23,878 nucleotides of DNA from JAAUQA01 sp036351435 (GCA_036351435.1 JAZBPA010000240.1:1-23878), one strand, 5' to 3'. Positions 7,556 to 16,182 are shown, counted from the stretch's first letter. Program-made: numbers and translations. Notes: generated from the letters alone by a model not told the origin.

Positions 7556-9072
7556 CCAGTACCACGCTGCAAAAAGGCGGCAATATCGGGCTTAACAAAG
7601 TTGCGCCTGGAATAACCCACATTAATGTAGCGCTGGGTTGGACACCGAACGATACTCCAGGCATGGAGGTCGACGGCAGCGCCTTCCTACTGGCCGTTGA
7701 CGGCAAGGTGCGCGGCGACCAGGATTTGGTGTTTTATAACAATCCACGCAGTTCCGACGGTTCGGTACAAGTCATCAGCGAATCCAATCGACTGGATGCG
7801 CAAGATACCCAACTGTTTGAGCTAAACCTGAATGCCATCCCGGACGCGATTCAGAAAATCGCTTTCACAGTGACGATTCATGAGGGGCAGGAGCGACAAC
7901 AGAACTTCGGGATGTTGAGTTCGGCCTGGGCGCGGGTAATCAACGCCGCTGATCAAGCCGAACTGGCGCGCTTCGAATTACCGCTGGCCGGCACCCCGGA
8001 AACGGCGATGATCTTTTGCGAGGTTTACCGTCACAGCGGCGAGTGGAAATTCCGCGCAGTCGGTCAAGGCTATGTGGGCGGATTGGAACCGTTAGCAATC
8101 AGCTATGGAATTGATGTGGCTGAGGATTCTGCAGAAGCCAGTGCTGCTCCCCCGCAACCGCCGTCTTCACCGACTCCATCCCCTGCCGCATCTACGCCGC
8201 CAACTCCGTCTACTGCTGCACCGACTACGCCGCCACCCTCCTCGACTCCACCACCGTCAGCGGAAACTAGTCCACCACCGTCAGCTGAACCGGTACTGCC
8301 ACCGGTGCAAAGCGAACACGGCGTACGGCTGGAAAAACGGCTGGTGAATCTGGAAAAGAAAGACCCGCAATTGGTCAGTTTGGTCAAAAAAGTCGGGGTT
8401 CAGTTGGAAAAATTCGGCCTGGAACAGCACCAGGCCAAAGTCGCGCTGTGTCTCGACATTTCCGGTTCCATGCATGGCTTGTATCGCAAAGGTTCGGTGA
8501 ACACGCTGGTGACTCGGGTGCTTGCGCTGGGCTTGCGGTTCGACGATGACGGTGAGATTGATGTGTTCCTGTTCGGCAAAGGGGCCTATCACGCCGGCAC
8601 TGTCAACAGCGATAACTACCAAACCTTCGTCTCCGACATGCTACGCCGTCACCCGCTGGAGGCCGGCACCGCCTACGGCAAAGTCATCGAACAGGTAAGA
8701 AATCACTACCGCGATCAGCCCGGCTTCGGGCAAGTGCCGGTTTATGTGATGTTCGCCACTGACGGCGACACCTCCGACCGACCGCAAACCGAACAGCAGA
8801 TCGTGGCAGCCTCTCAGGAAGGTATCTTCTGGCAATTCATGGCTATCGGCACCCCGCCGGGTGAAAAGAAGGGTTTTTTTAGCAAGTTACTCAGCACGGA
8901 TTTTAGCTTTTTGGAGTATCTGGACACGATGCGCAATCGCTTTATCGATAATGCCTCCTTTTTCTTGGTGCGTGACCCGGCAGAACCAAGCGACGAAGAA
9001 TTGGTAAAGCTGATGATGGCAGAATATCCGACTTGGCTTAGAGGGGCCCGGTCTAAGGGGTTATTGCGTTAA
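7552..9072 (+). CDS. TerD domain - proline-rich linker - vWA (TerF-like) fusion protein
   Basis: A 506-residue protein of the tellurium-resistance/stress-response family. Residues 1-188 are a TerD-type calcium-binding beta-sandwich (GGNIGL, VALGWTPN, FYNNPRSSDGSV, EIYRH-like EVYRHSGEWKFRAVGQGY). Residues about 191-253 are a low-complexity P/S/T/A linker including a near-repeat of SPPPSAE, encoded by a 15-base direct repeat at 8247-8261 and 8271-8285. Residues about 258-506 form a von Willebrand A domain with the MIDAS motif DISGSMHG (D302, S304, S306) and FATDGD. Fusion of TerD to vWA resembles TerF. It lacks a signal peptide, so it is probably cytoplasmic or at the inner face of the membrane. 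GAGGAA precedes the ATG, and the gene overlaps the lyase gene by four bases. Confidence 0.88.
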   Translation: MTSTTLQKGGNIGLNKVAPGITHINVALGWTPNDTPGMEVDGSAFLLAVDGKVRGDQDLVFYNNPRSSDGSVQVISESNRLDAQDTQLFELNLNAIPDAIQKIAFTVTIHEGQERQQNFGMLSSAWARVINAADQAELARFELPLAGTPETAMIFCEVYRHSGEWKFRAVGQGYVGGLEPLAISYGIDVAEDSAEASAAPPQPPSSPTPSPAASTPPTPSTAAPTTPPPSSTPPPSAETSPPPSAEPVLPPVQSEHGVRLEKRLVNLEKKDPQLVSLVKKVGVQLEKFGLEQHQAKVALCLDISGSMHGLYRKGSVNTLVTRVLALGLRFDDDGEIDVFLFGKGAYHAGTVNSDNYQTFVSDMLRRHPLEAGTAYGKVIEQVRNHYRDQPGFGQVPVYVMFATDGDTSDRPQTEQQIVAASQEGIFWQFMAIGTPPGEKKGFFSKLLSTDFSFLEYLDTMRNRFIDNASFFLVRDPAEPSDEELVKLMMAEYPTWLRGARSKGLLR

Positions 9073-9181
9073 CGCGTGCATTTAATTTGCGGAACGTGCA
9101 GGGTGATCTAGCTTTATAGGGTGGCGAATCAAATTCCACAACCATAATCCCTATTAAGCCGATCTATCCCGAGAACGTTCT

Positions 9182-11470
9182 ATGGCCGATAACCTTAAAG
9201 ACTCCGCGCTCCATTACCACCGTCATCCCAGCCCCGGTAAGCTGGCCATTGTCGCCACCAAACCACTAGCGACTCAACGCGATCTGGCGTTGGCTTATTC
9301 ACCGGGCGTCGCCGCTGCTTGTGAAGCAATCGTCGATGATCCTCACGAAGCGGCTCAAATGACCTCGCGCGGTAATCTGGTTGCCGTGATCAGCAACGGC
9401 ACTGCCGTGTTGGGGTTGGGCGATATCGGTCCGTTAGCCGCCAAGCCGGTGATGGAAGGTAAAGCGGTCCTGTTCAAAAAATTCGCTGATATCAATGTCT
9501 TTGATATCGAAATCGACGAGCACGATCCGGAAGAATTCATCAAGACGGTCGCGCGCCTGGAACCCACCTTCGGCGGCATCAATCTGGAAGACATCAAAGC
9601 CCCGGAATGCTTCGTGATTGAGCAGGCTTTGCGGGAATGCATGAACATCCCGGTGTTCCACGATGATCAGCACGGCACGGCCATCATCGTTGGCGCAGCG
9701 GTGTTGAATGGGTTACGGGTGGTCGGCAAGGACATTAAACAAGTCAAGCTGGTTGCTTCCGGAGCCGGAGCTGCTGCTTTAGCTTGTCTGAACATTTTGG
9801 TAAGTCTGGGTTTACCCCGGGAACATATCACCGTCACCGACCGTACCGGGGTCGTCTACCTGGGTCGCGAGCAGGATATGGACCCTTGGAAAGGCGCTTA
9901 TGCCAGAGATACCAGCGCCCGCACACTGGCAGACGTAATCGAAGGAGCGGATATTTTCTTAGGTCTGTCGGCCGGCGGCGTATTAAAAGCAGACATGGTT
10001 AGAACCATGGCCGACAGTCCGCTGATTTTGGCGCTGGCTAATCCGAATCCCGAAATATTGCCCGAGGAAGCGAAAGCGGCCCGCCCGGATGCCGTCATCG
10101 CCACAGGTCGATCCGATTATCCCAATCAGGTAAATAACGTCCTGTGCTTCCCTTACATCTTCCGGGGCGCACTGGATGTAGGGGCCACTTCGATCAACGA
10201 AGAGATGAAACTGGCCTGCGTCAGAGCCTTGGCAGATTTAACCATGGCGGAGACTTCCGATCTGGTAACCAAGGCCTACGGCGGCGAGCCGTTAAGCTTC
10301 GGTCGTGAGTATCTGATTCCCAAACCTTTCGATCCCCGACTCATCGTGCAACTGGCCCCCGCAGTAGCGCAAGCGGCCATGGATACCGGGGTGGCGACTC
10401 GCCCGATTGAGGATTTCGACGTCTATCGCGAGCGACTGATGCAGTTCGTGTTCCGTTCAGGACTGGTCATGAAGCCGATTTTCGAACGGGCGAAACGCTA
10501 TCGTCAGCAATTGGTTTATGCCGAGGGCGAGGAACGGCGAGTATTGCAAGCCACGCAACAGGTGGTCGACGAAGGCATCGCGCATCCGGTACTGGTGGGC
10601 CGCCCTGCAGTTATCGAAGAACGGATTCGGGAACTGGGATTACGCATCCGCCTCGGCAAAGATATTGGCGTGATCGATATTCAGCAAGATCAACGCTTTC
10701 AAGCCTACTGGTCTGAGTACCATCGGCTGATGCGTCGCAAGGGGGTGACGCCGGAAGACGCTAAAACCGTGGTCCGCACTCAGGGAACGGTAGTCGCAGC
10801 CCTGGCGATCAAACGGGGCGATGCGGATTGTGCGCTATGCGGGACGGTCGGTCGTTTCAGTAGTCATCTCGAAAACACCATGAATATCATCGGTAAGCGC
10901 GAGGGAGTACATGATCTTTCTGCCCTGAGTGTGCTCATTTTGCCCAAGGGGACTTTTTTCATATGCGACTCTCACGTGACTCCCGATCCTTCAGTCGAGG
11001 ACATCATTGAGATGACCCTGATGGCTGCGGCGGAAGTGCGCTCTTTCGGTATCCAACCCAAAGTGGCATTGCTGTCTCGCTCCAATTTCGGTACCCATCC
11101 TTCACCTGAATCCCAGAAAATGCGTGAAGCTGTCGAGATCCTTCAGCAACGGGCGCCCGACTTGGAAGTGGAAGGGGAAATGCACGCTGATATGGCGTTA
11201 TCCGAGGACATCCGCAACAAGGTCTTCCCTGACTCCCGCCTCACGGGACAAGCCAATTTACTGATTATGCCTAACGTGGAAGCCGCGCACATTTCGTTGA
11301 ATATGATCAAGATGCTGGGGGATGGGGTATCGGTGGGACCGATTCTGGTCGGCATCGGTCGGCCGATGCATGTGGTCAATCAATCGACCACGGTACGGGG
11401 TCTAGTCAATATGAGCGCAGTCACTGCCGTGCAGGCGCAGGTGTGGAATAGTGAAAGGTTGACGGGATAA
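9182..11470 (+). CDS. maeB: NADP-dependent malic enzyme with C-terminal phosphotransacetylase-like domain
   Basis: Cytoplasmic enzyme predicted to decarboxylate malate oxidatively to pyruvate with NADP. The 762-residue length is that of MaeB-type hybrids. Residues about 15-145 are the malic N-terminal domain (Y39 in LAYSPGVA, K94 in GKAVLFKKFADINVFDIE, metal ligands E136/D137 in NLEDIKAPECF and D161/D162 in FHDDQHGTA). The NAD(P)-binding domain follows with GAGAAA at 195-200. From about residue 430 a phosphate acetyl/butyryltransferase-like domain begins (KRYRQQLVYAEGEERRVLQA); in known hybrids it is regulatory, responding to acetyl-CoA, rather than a proven transferase. It stands alone, with a weak GAGAAC before the ATG, and ends at a strong hairpin. 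Confidence 0.95.
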   Translation: MADNLKDSALHYHRHPSPGKLAIVATKPLATQRDLALAYSPGVAAACEAIVDDPHEAAQMTSRGNLVAVISNGTAVLGLGDIGPLAAKPVMEGKAVLFKKFADINVFDIEIDEHDPEEFIKTVARLEPTFGGINLEDIKAPECFVIEQALRECMNIPVFHDDQHGTAIIVGAAVLNGLRVVGKDIKQVKLVASGAGAAALACLNILVSLGLPREHITVTDRTGVVYLGREQDMDPWKGAYARDTSARTLADVIEGADIFLGLSAGGVLKADMVRTMADSPLILALANPNPEILPEEAKAARPDAVIATGRSDYPNQVNNVLCFPYIFRGALDVGATSINEEMKLACVRALADLTMAETSDLVTKAYGGEPLSFGREYLIPKPFDPRLIVQLAPAVAQAAMDTGVATRPIEDFDVYRERLMQFVFRSGLVMKPIFERAKRYRQQLVYAEGEERRVLQATQQVVDEGIAHPVLVGRPAVIEERIRELGLRIRLGKDIGVIDIQQDQRFQAYWSEYHRLMRRKGVTPEDAKTVVRTQGTVVAALAIKRGDADCALCGTVGRFSSHLENTMNIIGKREGVHDLSALSVLILPKGTFFICDSHVTPDPSVEDIIEMTLMAAAEVRSFGIQPKVALLSRSNFGTHPSPESQKMREAVEILQQRAPDLEVEGEMHADMALSEDIRNKVFPDSRLTGQANLLIMPNVEAAHISLNMIKMLGDGVSVGPILVGIGRPMHVVNQSTTVRGLVNMSAVTAVQAQVWNSERLTG

Positions 11471-11490
11471 GCGTTGCAGGGGTTGGTAAG

Positions 11491-11526
11491 TCCAACGGGT
11501 ACTGTTGTACCCGTTGGAGTGTTTTG
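11491..11526 (+). terminator. Rho-independent terminator after maeB
   Basis: A perfect 12-bp stem (11491-11502 with 11507-11518) with a TGTT loop is followed by GTGTTTTGATT. It begins 20 bases after the maeB stop and lies between convergent maeB and gabT. The T-run is present only on the plus strand, so it best fits termination of maeB, although the hairpin may also help to block gabT transcripts. Confidence 0.8.
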
Positions 11527-11527
11527 A

Positions 11528-12817
11528 TTAAGCAGTTTCCGCGACAAGTGATTCCAGGCAGCTCTCAAGAATTGCCAAGCCTTCGTCAATCAACGCATCG
11601 GACGCGGTCAACGGCGTCAAGATGCGAATGACGTTGCCGTAAATCCCACACGACAACAATATCAAACCTTGCTCGGCGGCTTTGGTCACCAACGCTTTGG
11701 TCAATTCCGGGGCAGGCACTTTATGATCGGGGTCTTGGAATAACTCCAGCGCCACCATGCCGCCTAAACCACGCACATCGCCGATGCAGGTCATCTGCTC
11801 AGCCAATGCCCGAAAACGAGCTTGCAGACGCTCACCCAGTTGCATACTGCGTTGCAGCAGGTTTTCTTCTTCGATGACATCCAATACCGCCAGGGCTGCA
11901 GCGCAGGCAACCGGGTTACCGGCATAAGTGCCGCCCAAGCCGCCGGGAGCCACGCTGTCCATGACTTCGGTGCGGCCAATGACCGCAGACAGGGGAAAAC
12001 CACCGGCCAGGCTCTTGGCCACAGTAATCAAATCCGGCGCGACGCCGCTGTGTTCCATAGCGAATATCTTGCCGGTACGGGCGAAACCGGTTTGAATTTC
12101 GTCGGCGATCAACAGGATACCGTGGGCATCACAGAGCTTACGCAGGCGTTGCATGAATTCGGGCGGCGCGATATAGAATCCACCCTCGCCTTGCACGGGT
12201 TCAATGATAATCGCAGCAACTCGACTCGCTTCTACATCGACCTTGAACAGATAGTCCAGAACGCCCAAGGCGTGATCCACGCTGACGTTGTGCAACGCGT
12301 TGGGATACGGCGCGTGGTAGATCTCGGCCGGAAACGGACCGAAACCGGTTTTGTATGCTTGCACCTTGCCGGTTAAGCCTAGCGCCATCATGGTTCTGCC
12401 ATGAAAACCGCCGCTGAAGGCGATGACCGCCGACCGTCCGGTGGCAGCGCGGGCGATCTTGACTGCGTTTTCCACCGCCTCGGCGCCGGTGCTCAGCAGC
12501 AAGGTTTTTTTAGGATCATTGCCGGGAGCCAGTGCATTCAGGCGTTCGGCCAAAGCCACATAGGATTCATAAGGCATGACCTGGAAACAGGTATGGGTAA
12601 ACCGTTCCAGTTGCGAATTAACCGCAGCCATGATCTTGGGATGACAATGTCCGGTATTGAGCACCGCGATACCACCGGCGAAATCGATGTAGCGTTTGCC
12701 TTGCACGTCCCAGATCTCGGCATTGTCGGCCCGCTCGGCAAACAGTCCATGCATACTGGCTACTCCGCGAGCAACGGCCTGCTCGCGACGGGACAAAAGT
12801 TCTTGATTGCTGCTCAT
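11528..12817 (-). CDS. gabT: 4-aminobutyrate aminotransferase
   Basis: PLP-dependent class III aminotransferase predicted to move the amino group of GABA to 2-oxoglutarate, giving succinate semialdehyde. The 429-residue length fits GabT. Visible are the substrate-domain start FAGGIAVLNTGHCHP, the phosphate-binding STGAEAVENAVKIAR (109-123), GGFHGRT, IIIEPVQGEGGFY (203-215), the cofactor-binding D239 in LIADEIQTGFARTG, and the Schiff-base lysine K268 in ITVAKSLAGGFPLSAVIG. It is the second gene of a leftward gabD-gabT pair, 39 bases after the gabD stop. Some GabT homologues act on 5-aminovalerate or other omega-amino acids (GabT/DavT), so the exact substrate is less certain than the family. 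Confidence 0.93.
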   Translation of the reverse strand: MSSNQELLSRREQAVARGVASMHGLFAERADNAEIWDVQGKRYIDFAGGIAVLNTGHCHPKIMAAVNSQLERFTHTCFQVMPYESYVALAERLNALAPGNDPKKTLLLSTGAEAVENAVKIARAATGRSAVIAFSGGFHGRTMMALGLTGKVQAYKTGFGPFPAEIYHAPYPNALHNVSVDHALGVLDYLFKVDVEASRVAAIIIEPVQGEGGFYIAPPEFMQRLRKLCDAHGILLIADEIQTGFARTGKIFAMEHSGVAPDLITVAKSLAGGFPLSAVIGRTEVMDSVAPGGLGGTYAGNPVACAAALAVLDVIEEENLLQRSMQLGERLQARFRALAEQMTCIGDVRGLGGMVALELFQDPDHKVPAPELTKALVTKAAEQGLILLSCGIYGNVIRILTPLTASDALIDEGLAILESCLESLVAETA

Positions 12818-12856
12818 CGTTTGGAAACTCCGCAGTGAATGTGTTTGTTATCCGAG

Positions 12857-14314
12857 CTAGCGATCAATACCGCCCATGCACAGATATTTAATTTCCTGAT
12901 ATTCGTCGATACCGTATTTGGAACCTTCGCGGCCGATGCCGGATTCCTTGACCCCGCCAAAGGGCGCGATTTCCGTGGAGATCAACCCGCTGTTGATGCC
13001 GACCATACCGTATTCCAGACCCTCGGCGACTCGCCATACCCGGCCCAAGTCGCGACTGAAAAAATAGGACGCCAAGCCGAATTCAGTGGCGTTTGCCATG
13101 CGCACCGCTTCTTGCTCCGTTTTGAAACGAAACAAAGGCGCCACCGGACCGAAGGTCTCTTCGCGGGCGACTGCCATATCGGCAGTAACCTGGGTCAACA
13201 CCGTAGGCTGGAAAAACGTCCCGCCTAAGGCATGGGGTTTGCCGCCGACGGCGATTTGCGCGCCCTTGCCGACCGCATCTTGGATATGCGCTTGCACTTT
13301 TTCCACGGCGGCGGTATCGATCAGCGGGCCTTGAACGACGCCGTTTTCAAGACCGTTACCAACCTTGAGTTCGCCGACCGCTGCACTGAGCCCGGCGGCA
13401 AAAGCGTCATAGATACCGTCCTGCACTAAGAAACGATTGGCACAAATGCAGGTTTGACCGCTATTGCGGTATTTGGAAGCAATCGCACCCTGAACGGCGG
13501 CGTCCAGATCGGCATCGTCAAACACGATGAACGGCGCATTACCGCCCAATTCCAAGGACAGTTTCTTCATCGTGGCGGCGCACTGCACCATCAAGTGTTT
13601 ACCGATTTCGGTGGAACCGGTGAAGCTGAGTTTGCGCACCAATGGATTGGCGGTGAGTTCGCCGCCGATGTCCTTAGCCCCGCCGGTCACAACATTGAGC
13701 ACCCCATTGGGTACCCCGGCCCGTTGCGCCAGTTCGCCCAAAGCGAGCGCCGAGAACGGCGTCTGCGAGGCAGGCTTGACCACCATCGTGCAACCGGCAG
13801 CCAGAGCGGCGCCGGCTTTGCGGGTGATCATGGCGGCAGGAAAATTCCAAGGGGTGATCGCTGCACAGACTCCGATCGGTTCCTTGAGCACCACAATGCG
13901 CTTGTCCGCCTGATGAGTCGGGATGACATCGCCATACGCCCGTTTGCCTTCCTCGGCAAACCACTCGATAAAGGAACCGGCATAGGCGATCTCGCCACGG
14001 GATTCGGCCAGGGGCTTGCCCTGTTCCAGGGTCATCAGCATGGCCAAGTCTTCCTGATGCTGCATCATCAGCTCAAACCAGCGGCGCATAATAGCCGCTC
14101 GCTCTTTAGCGGTCTTAGCACGCCAGGCTGGGAAAGCAGCTTGCGCCGCCTCGACAGCGCGGCGAGTCTCGGCAGCGCCGAGCTTGGGCACGCTGCCTAG
14201 CGTCTCGCCGGTCGCCGGATTGGTGACCGCTAATGTGGTTTCATCATCAGCGTCCACCCAGACGCCGTCGATGTGGCACTGTTGGCGAAACAGTTGCGAA
14301 TCAGTAAGTTTCAT
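12857..14314 (-). CDS. gabD: Succinate-semialdehyde dehydrogenase
   Basis: Aldehyde dehydrogenase predicted to oxidise succinate semialdehyde to succinate, feeding GABA carbon into the TCA cycle. The 485-residue length is that of GabD. Visible are the active-site segment ITPWNFPAAM (153-162), cofactor-binding VVKPASQTP (178-186, the KPAS pattern common in the NADP-using type), LELGGNAPFIVFDDADLD with general-base E255, and the nucleophile C289 in NSGQTCICANRF; the second cysteine C291 is typical of this family. The ATG has GAGG about 10 bases upstream. It is the first gene of the leftward pair with gabT and is divergent from a PuuR-like regulator. Glutarate-semialdehyde dehydrogenase (DavD) is a close alternative. 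Confidence 0.93.
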   Translation of the reverse strand: MKLTDSQLFRQQCHIDGVWVDADDETTLAVTNPATGETLGSVPKLGAAETRRAVEAAQAAFPAWRAKTAKERAAIMRRWFELMMQHQEDLAMLMTLEQGKPLAESRGEIAYAGSFIEWFAEEGKRAYGDVIPTHQADKRIVVLKEPIGVCAAITPWNFPAAMITRKAGAALAAGCTMVVKPASQTPFSALALGELAQRAGVPNGVLNVVTGGAKDIGGELTANPLVRKLSFTGSTEIGKHLMVQCAATMKKLSLELGGNAPFIVFDDADLDAAVQGAIASKYRNSGQTCICANRFLVQDGIYDAFAAGLSAAVGELKVGNGLENGVVQGPLIDTAAVEKVQAHIQDAVGKGAQIAVGGKPHALGGTFFQPTVLTQVTADMAVAREETFGPVAPLFRFKTEQEAVRMANATEFGLASYFFSRDLGRVWRVAEGLEYGMVGINSGLISTEIAPFGGVKESGIGREGSKYGIDEYQEIKYLCMGGIDR

Positions 14315-14353
14315 CGGCGCATACCTCAGAGTCGTCGGGAGTATTCAATTAAG

Positions 14354-14382
14354 ATAGTATCCATCCTAGAACAGGTGTTTAA
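14354..14382 (-). promoter_or_regulatory. Candidate gabD promoter
   Basis: On the minus strand TTAAAC (complement of 14377-14382) and TACTAT (complement of 14354-14359) are separated by exactly 17 bases, about 40 bases before the gabD start. The matches to sigma-70 boxes are only 3/6 and 4/6, so this is a candidate. Its -35 box lies inside the palindrome listed next. Confidence 0.3.
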
Positions 14383-14393
14383 AAAAATAAACA
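14376..14393. promoter_or_regulatory. Palindrome in the gabD / XRE-cupin divergent region, candidate operator
   Basis: TGTTTA, a 6-base A spacer, and TAAACA form a perfect interrupted palindrome. A second pair of half-sites (AAACA at 14389-14393, TGTTT at 14403-14407) overlaps it. The site lies in the 153-base gap between gabD and the divergent regulator gene and covers the candidate gabD -35 box. A dimeric HTH regulator binding here could control both directions; the assignment to the neighbouring regulator is inference. Confidence 0.45.
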
Positions 14394-14467
14394 GTTATGA
14401 CTTGTTTTTTGCTATTATTTTTCAAAACATCGTGTTAATGACTTAGAGATCAACGAGAAAGTTTAAA

Positions 14468-15064
14468 ATGTCGAACGCTGTCGATTACTCCATGCTGGAT
14501 GAAGCACCGCAGGAACAGAGTTTTGATGTCGGTGCCCGGTTGCGCGCCGTGCGTGAAAAATACGGCTTATCGCAACGGGAGCTGGCGCGCCGAGCGGGCG
14601 TCACCAATGGCACTATTTCGCTGATCGAACAGAATAAAAACAGTCCATCGGTAGCATCGCTTAAAAAAGTGCTAGACGGTATTCCGATTGCGCTGGGTGA
14701 GTTTTTCGCCTTGGATTTAGCCCCGAACAATCGGGTGTTCTTTAAGGCAGATGACTTGGTGGAGCTGGCGACCGGGCCGATTTCGTTTCGCCAGGTCGGC
14801 GGGGATATGCGTAATCGCAAGTTGCAGATTCTCCACGAGCGCTATGCGCCCGGAGCCGATACCGGCAAGTCCATGCTGCGTCATGAGGGGGAAGAAGGAG
14901 GAATTTTATTGCAAGGCCGTATTGAGATTACCGTCGGTCCCCACTGTGGTGTTCTGGAAGCCGGTGATGCGTATTACTTCGACAGCCGCCTGCCACACCG
15001 TTTCCGCAATGTGGGCGACCAGGAATGCGAAATTATTAGTGTTTGTACGCCGCCGACGTTCTGA
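14468..15064 (+). CDS. puuR: XRE-family transcriptional regulator with C-terminal cupin domain (PuuR-like)
   Basis: DNA-binding regulator of 198 residues. A helix-turn-helix of the Cro/cI type spans about 22-77 (LRAVREKYGLSQRELARRAG, then GTISLIEQNKNSPSVASLKKVL). A small-molecule-binding cupin spans about 117-190 (LQILHERYAPGADTGKSM, HEGEEGGILLQGRIEI, EAGDAYYFDSRLPHRFRN). This architecture and spacing match PuuR, the repressor of the putrescine utilisation genes in E. coli, where putrescine relieves repression. Divergent placement from gabD-gabT suggests it controls GABA and polyamine breakdown. The effector here is not known, and other XRE-cupin regulators share the layout. GAGAAAG lies before the ATG. 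Confidence 0.82.
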   Translation: MSNAVDYSMLDEAPQEQSFDVGARLRAVREKYGLSQRELARRAGVTNGTISLIEQNKNSPSVASLKKVLDGIPIALGEFFALDLAPNNRVFFKADDLVELATGPISFRQVGGDMRNRKLQILHERYAPGADTGKSMLRHEGEEGGILLQGRIEITVGPHCGVLEAGDAYYFDSRLPHRFRNVGDQECEIISVCTPPTF

Positions 15065-15067
15065 TGC

Positions 15068-15171
15068 ATCGACCTGGATGTTGTTATTAAGACCGTCTGC
15101 GGGAGGGATGCCGCAGTCGAGCCTACAGGGAGGTATTCACGGCGCGTCTTGATAACGATGTCCAGGTCGAT
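15068..15171. repeat. MITE-like intergenic element with 26-bp imperfect terminal inverted repeats
   Basis: Arms 15068-15093 and 15146-15171 are complementary at 22 of 26 positions. Between them lies a hairpin (15097-15102 with 15111-15116, loop of 8) of the type CTGCGG...CCGCAG, followed by a GAGCCTACAGGGAGGTATTCAC-like segment. The element fills nearly the whole gap between the convergent regulator and C45 genes, starting 3 bases after the regulator stop. The structure resembles dispersed palindromic intergenic elements seen in multiple copies in some gammaproteobacterial genomes; copy number cannot be judged from one window. It may also serve as a bidirectional terminator. Confidence 0.65.
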
Positions 15172-15183
15172 AAGCAACGCGGG

Positions 15184-16182
15184 TCAATGCAGCAGTTCCA
15201 AATCTTCCGGCACCTCGGGAAAGCGCACCATCCGCACACCTTCCTCAAAAGCCTTAAACGACTGAAACCACCGACCATTCGGCCAGAGGTAATCCACTTC
15301 TCCCTCATCGGGCCGATACACTGCTGTATACAGTGTGCCGAACCCTCGCCGATAAGCGGTCGAATACAGAGGAGAGCGCAGAAAGGTCTGAATCAGTTTG
15401 TCGGGACTGTCCATGTTTTCCCGCAAGCGCAGGGATAAAAACCGTTCCCGTTCAATCGTGGCGGTCGCCCGTGCGTGCTGGTGCCATTCAACCGTCTGTT
15501 GGTGATTGGTGGCGACTCGGGTTTGTTTCACCACGGCAGGCCGATCCGGTGACAAATAAGCGGTGCGGCAGATGTGGAAACGATCCAACGCCGTCACGTT
15601 GTAGGCCATATGGGTCGGTAGGCGTTGCAATGCCGTCATGGCTTCTTGGGTTGTGGTGCAGAACTCCAAGATATAACGCAGTATTAACGGCATTCCGAAC
15701 CCTTTCCCGACGATTCGTCGGCCACCGAAAGTGAGCGACACCGCCAAGCCGTCCCCATTGATGCCGTCTACCACACCCCACAGACAATCGCTCATGGCGA
15801 TGACCGGTCGGCCATTCCAGGCCGTTTTCAAGATCACCGCCTCGAACAATTGCGGGCTGTAGTCGTAGTTACGCACCAATACCGGCGGGTTGCCCGGCCA
15901 AACGGCTTGAGAACAGCCGCTGACGTAAGGCGGGGGGCAGTACAGGGTGAGAAAGCGTGCCGCTAAATCACTCCCTCCCGCCAGTTCAACCAACTGATCA
16001 TAGGTGGGAACTAACTCCGGCATATGGGTTTTGAGCGCCCGACGGGCGCTCAAATAAAACGGTCGGGCTTTGTCTCCTTCCCGCAAAAACCAGCGTTTAT
16101 AAGCGGCCCAATGCCGTTGGAACAAAGATTGCCAATGCGGGCCGGGACGGTCTTCCTGAATGGCTTCGAAAATGCGTTCCAC
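15184..16182 (-). CDS. C45-type Ntn hydrolase (acyl-CoA:6-APA acyltransferase-like)
   Basis: A 332-residue protein of the peptidase C45/penicillin acyltransferase-like group of N-terminal-nucleophile amidohydrolases, which cleave amide bonds or transfer acyl groups. The likely nucleophile is C90 in PPPYVSGCSQAVW; processing before this cysteine would expose it. NYDYSP (about 104-109), DGINGDGLAVSLTFGGR and the NHQQT segment are typical of the fold. The N-terminal helix region (WAAYKRWFLREGDKARP, ALKTHMPELVPTYDQLVELAGG) resembles bacterial C45 homologues beside ATP-grasp genes. The start is GTG with no strong ribosome binding site, 20 bases after the ATP-grasp stop, so translation is probably coupled. 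It is the last gene of the leftward four-gene unit. No beta-lactam genes are nearby, so a penicillin role is not supported. Confidence 0.8.
   Translation of the reverse strand: MERIFEAIQEDRPGPHWQSLFQRHWAAYKRWFLREGDKARPFYLSARRALKTHMPELVPTYDQLVELAGGSDLAARFLTLYCPPPYVSGCSQAVWPGNPPVLVRNYDYSPQLFEAVILKTAWNGRPVIAMSDCLWGVVDGINGDGLAVSLTFGGRRIVGKGFGMPLILRYILEFCTTTQEAMTALQRLPTHMAYNVTALDRFHICRTAYLSPDRPAVVKQTRVATNHQQTVEWHQHARATATIERERFLSLRLRENMDSPDKLIQTFLRSPLYSTAYRRGFGTLYTAVYRPDEGEVDYLWPNGRWFQSFKAFEEGVRMVRFPEVPEDLELLH

Noticed and set aside
8122..8310. Possible CRISPR-like or tandem array in the proline-codon region
   Set aside because: The repeats are irregular, in frame and code for a P/S/T linker; there are no uniform repeats with unique spacers.
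13454..14200. Open frame of about 248 codons antisense to gabD
   Set aside because: Complete overlap with a well-supported gabD; the composition (many G, R, H residues) is typical of a shadow frame.
15184..16182. Penicillin biosynthesis acyltransferase
   Set aside because: Only the superfamily fold supports it; no isopenicillin N synthase, ACV synthetase or resistance gene is nearby.
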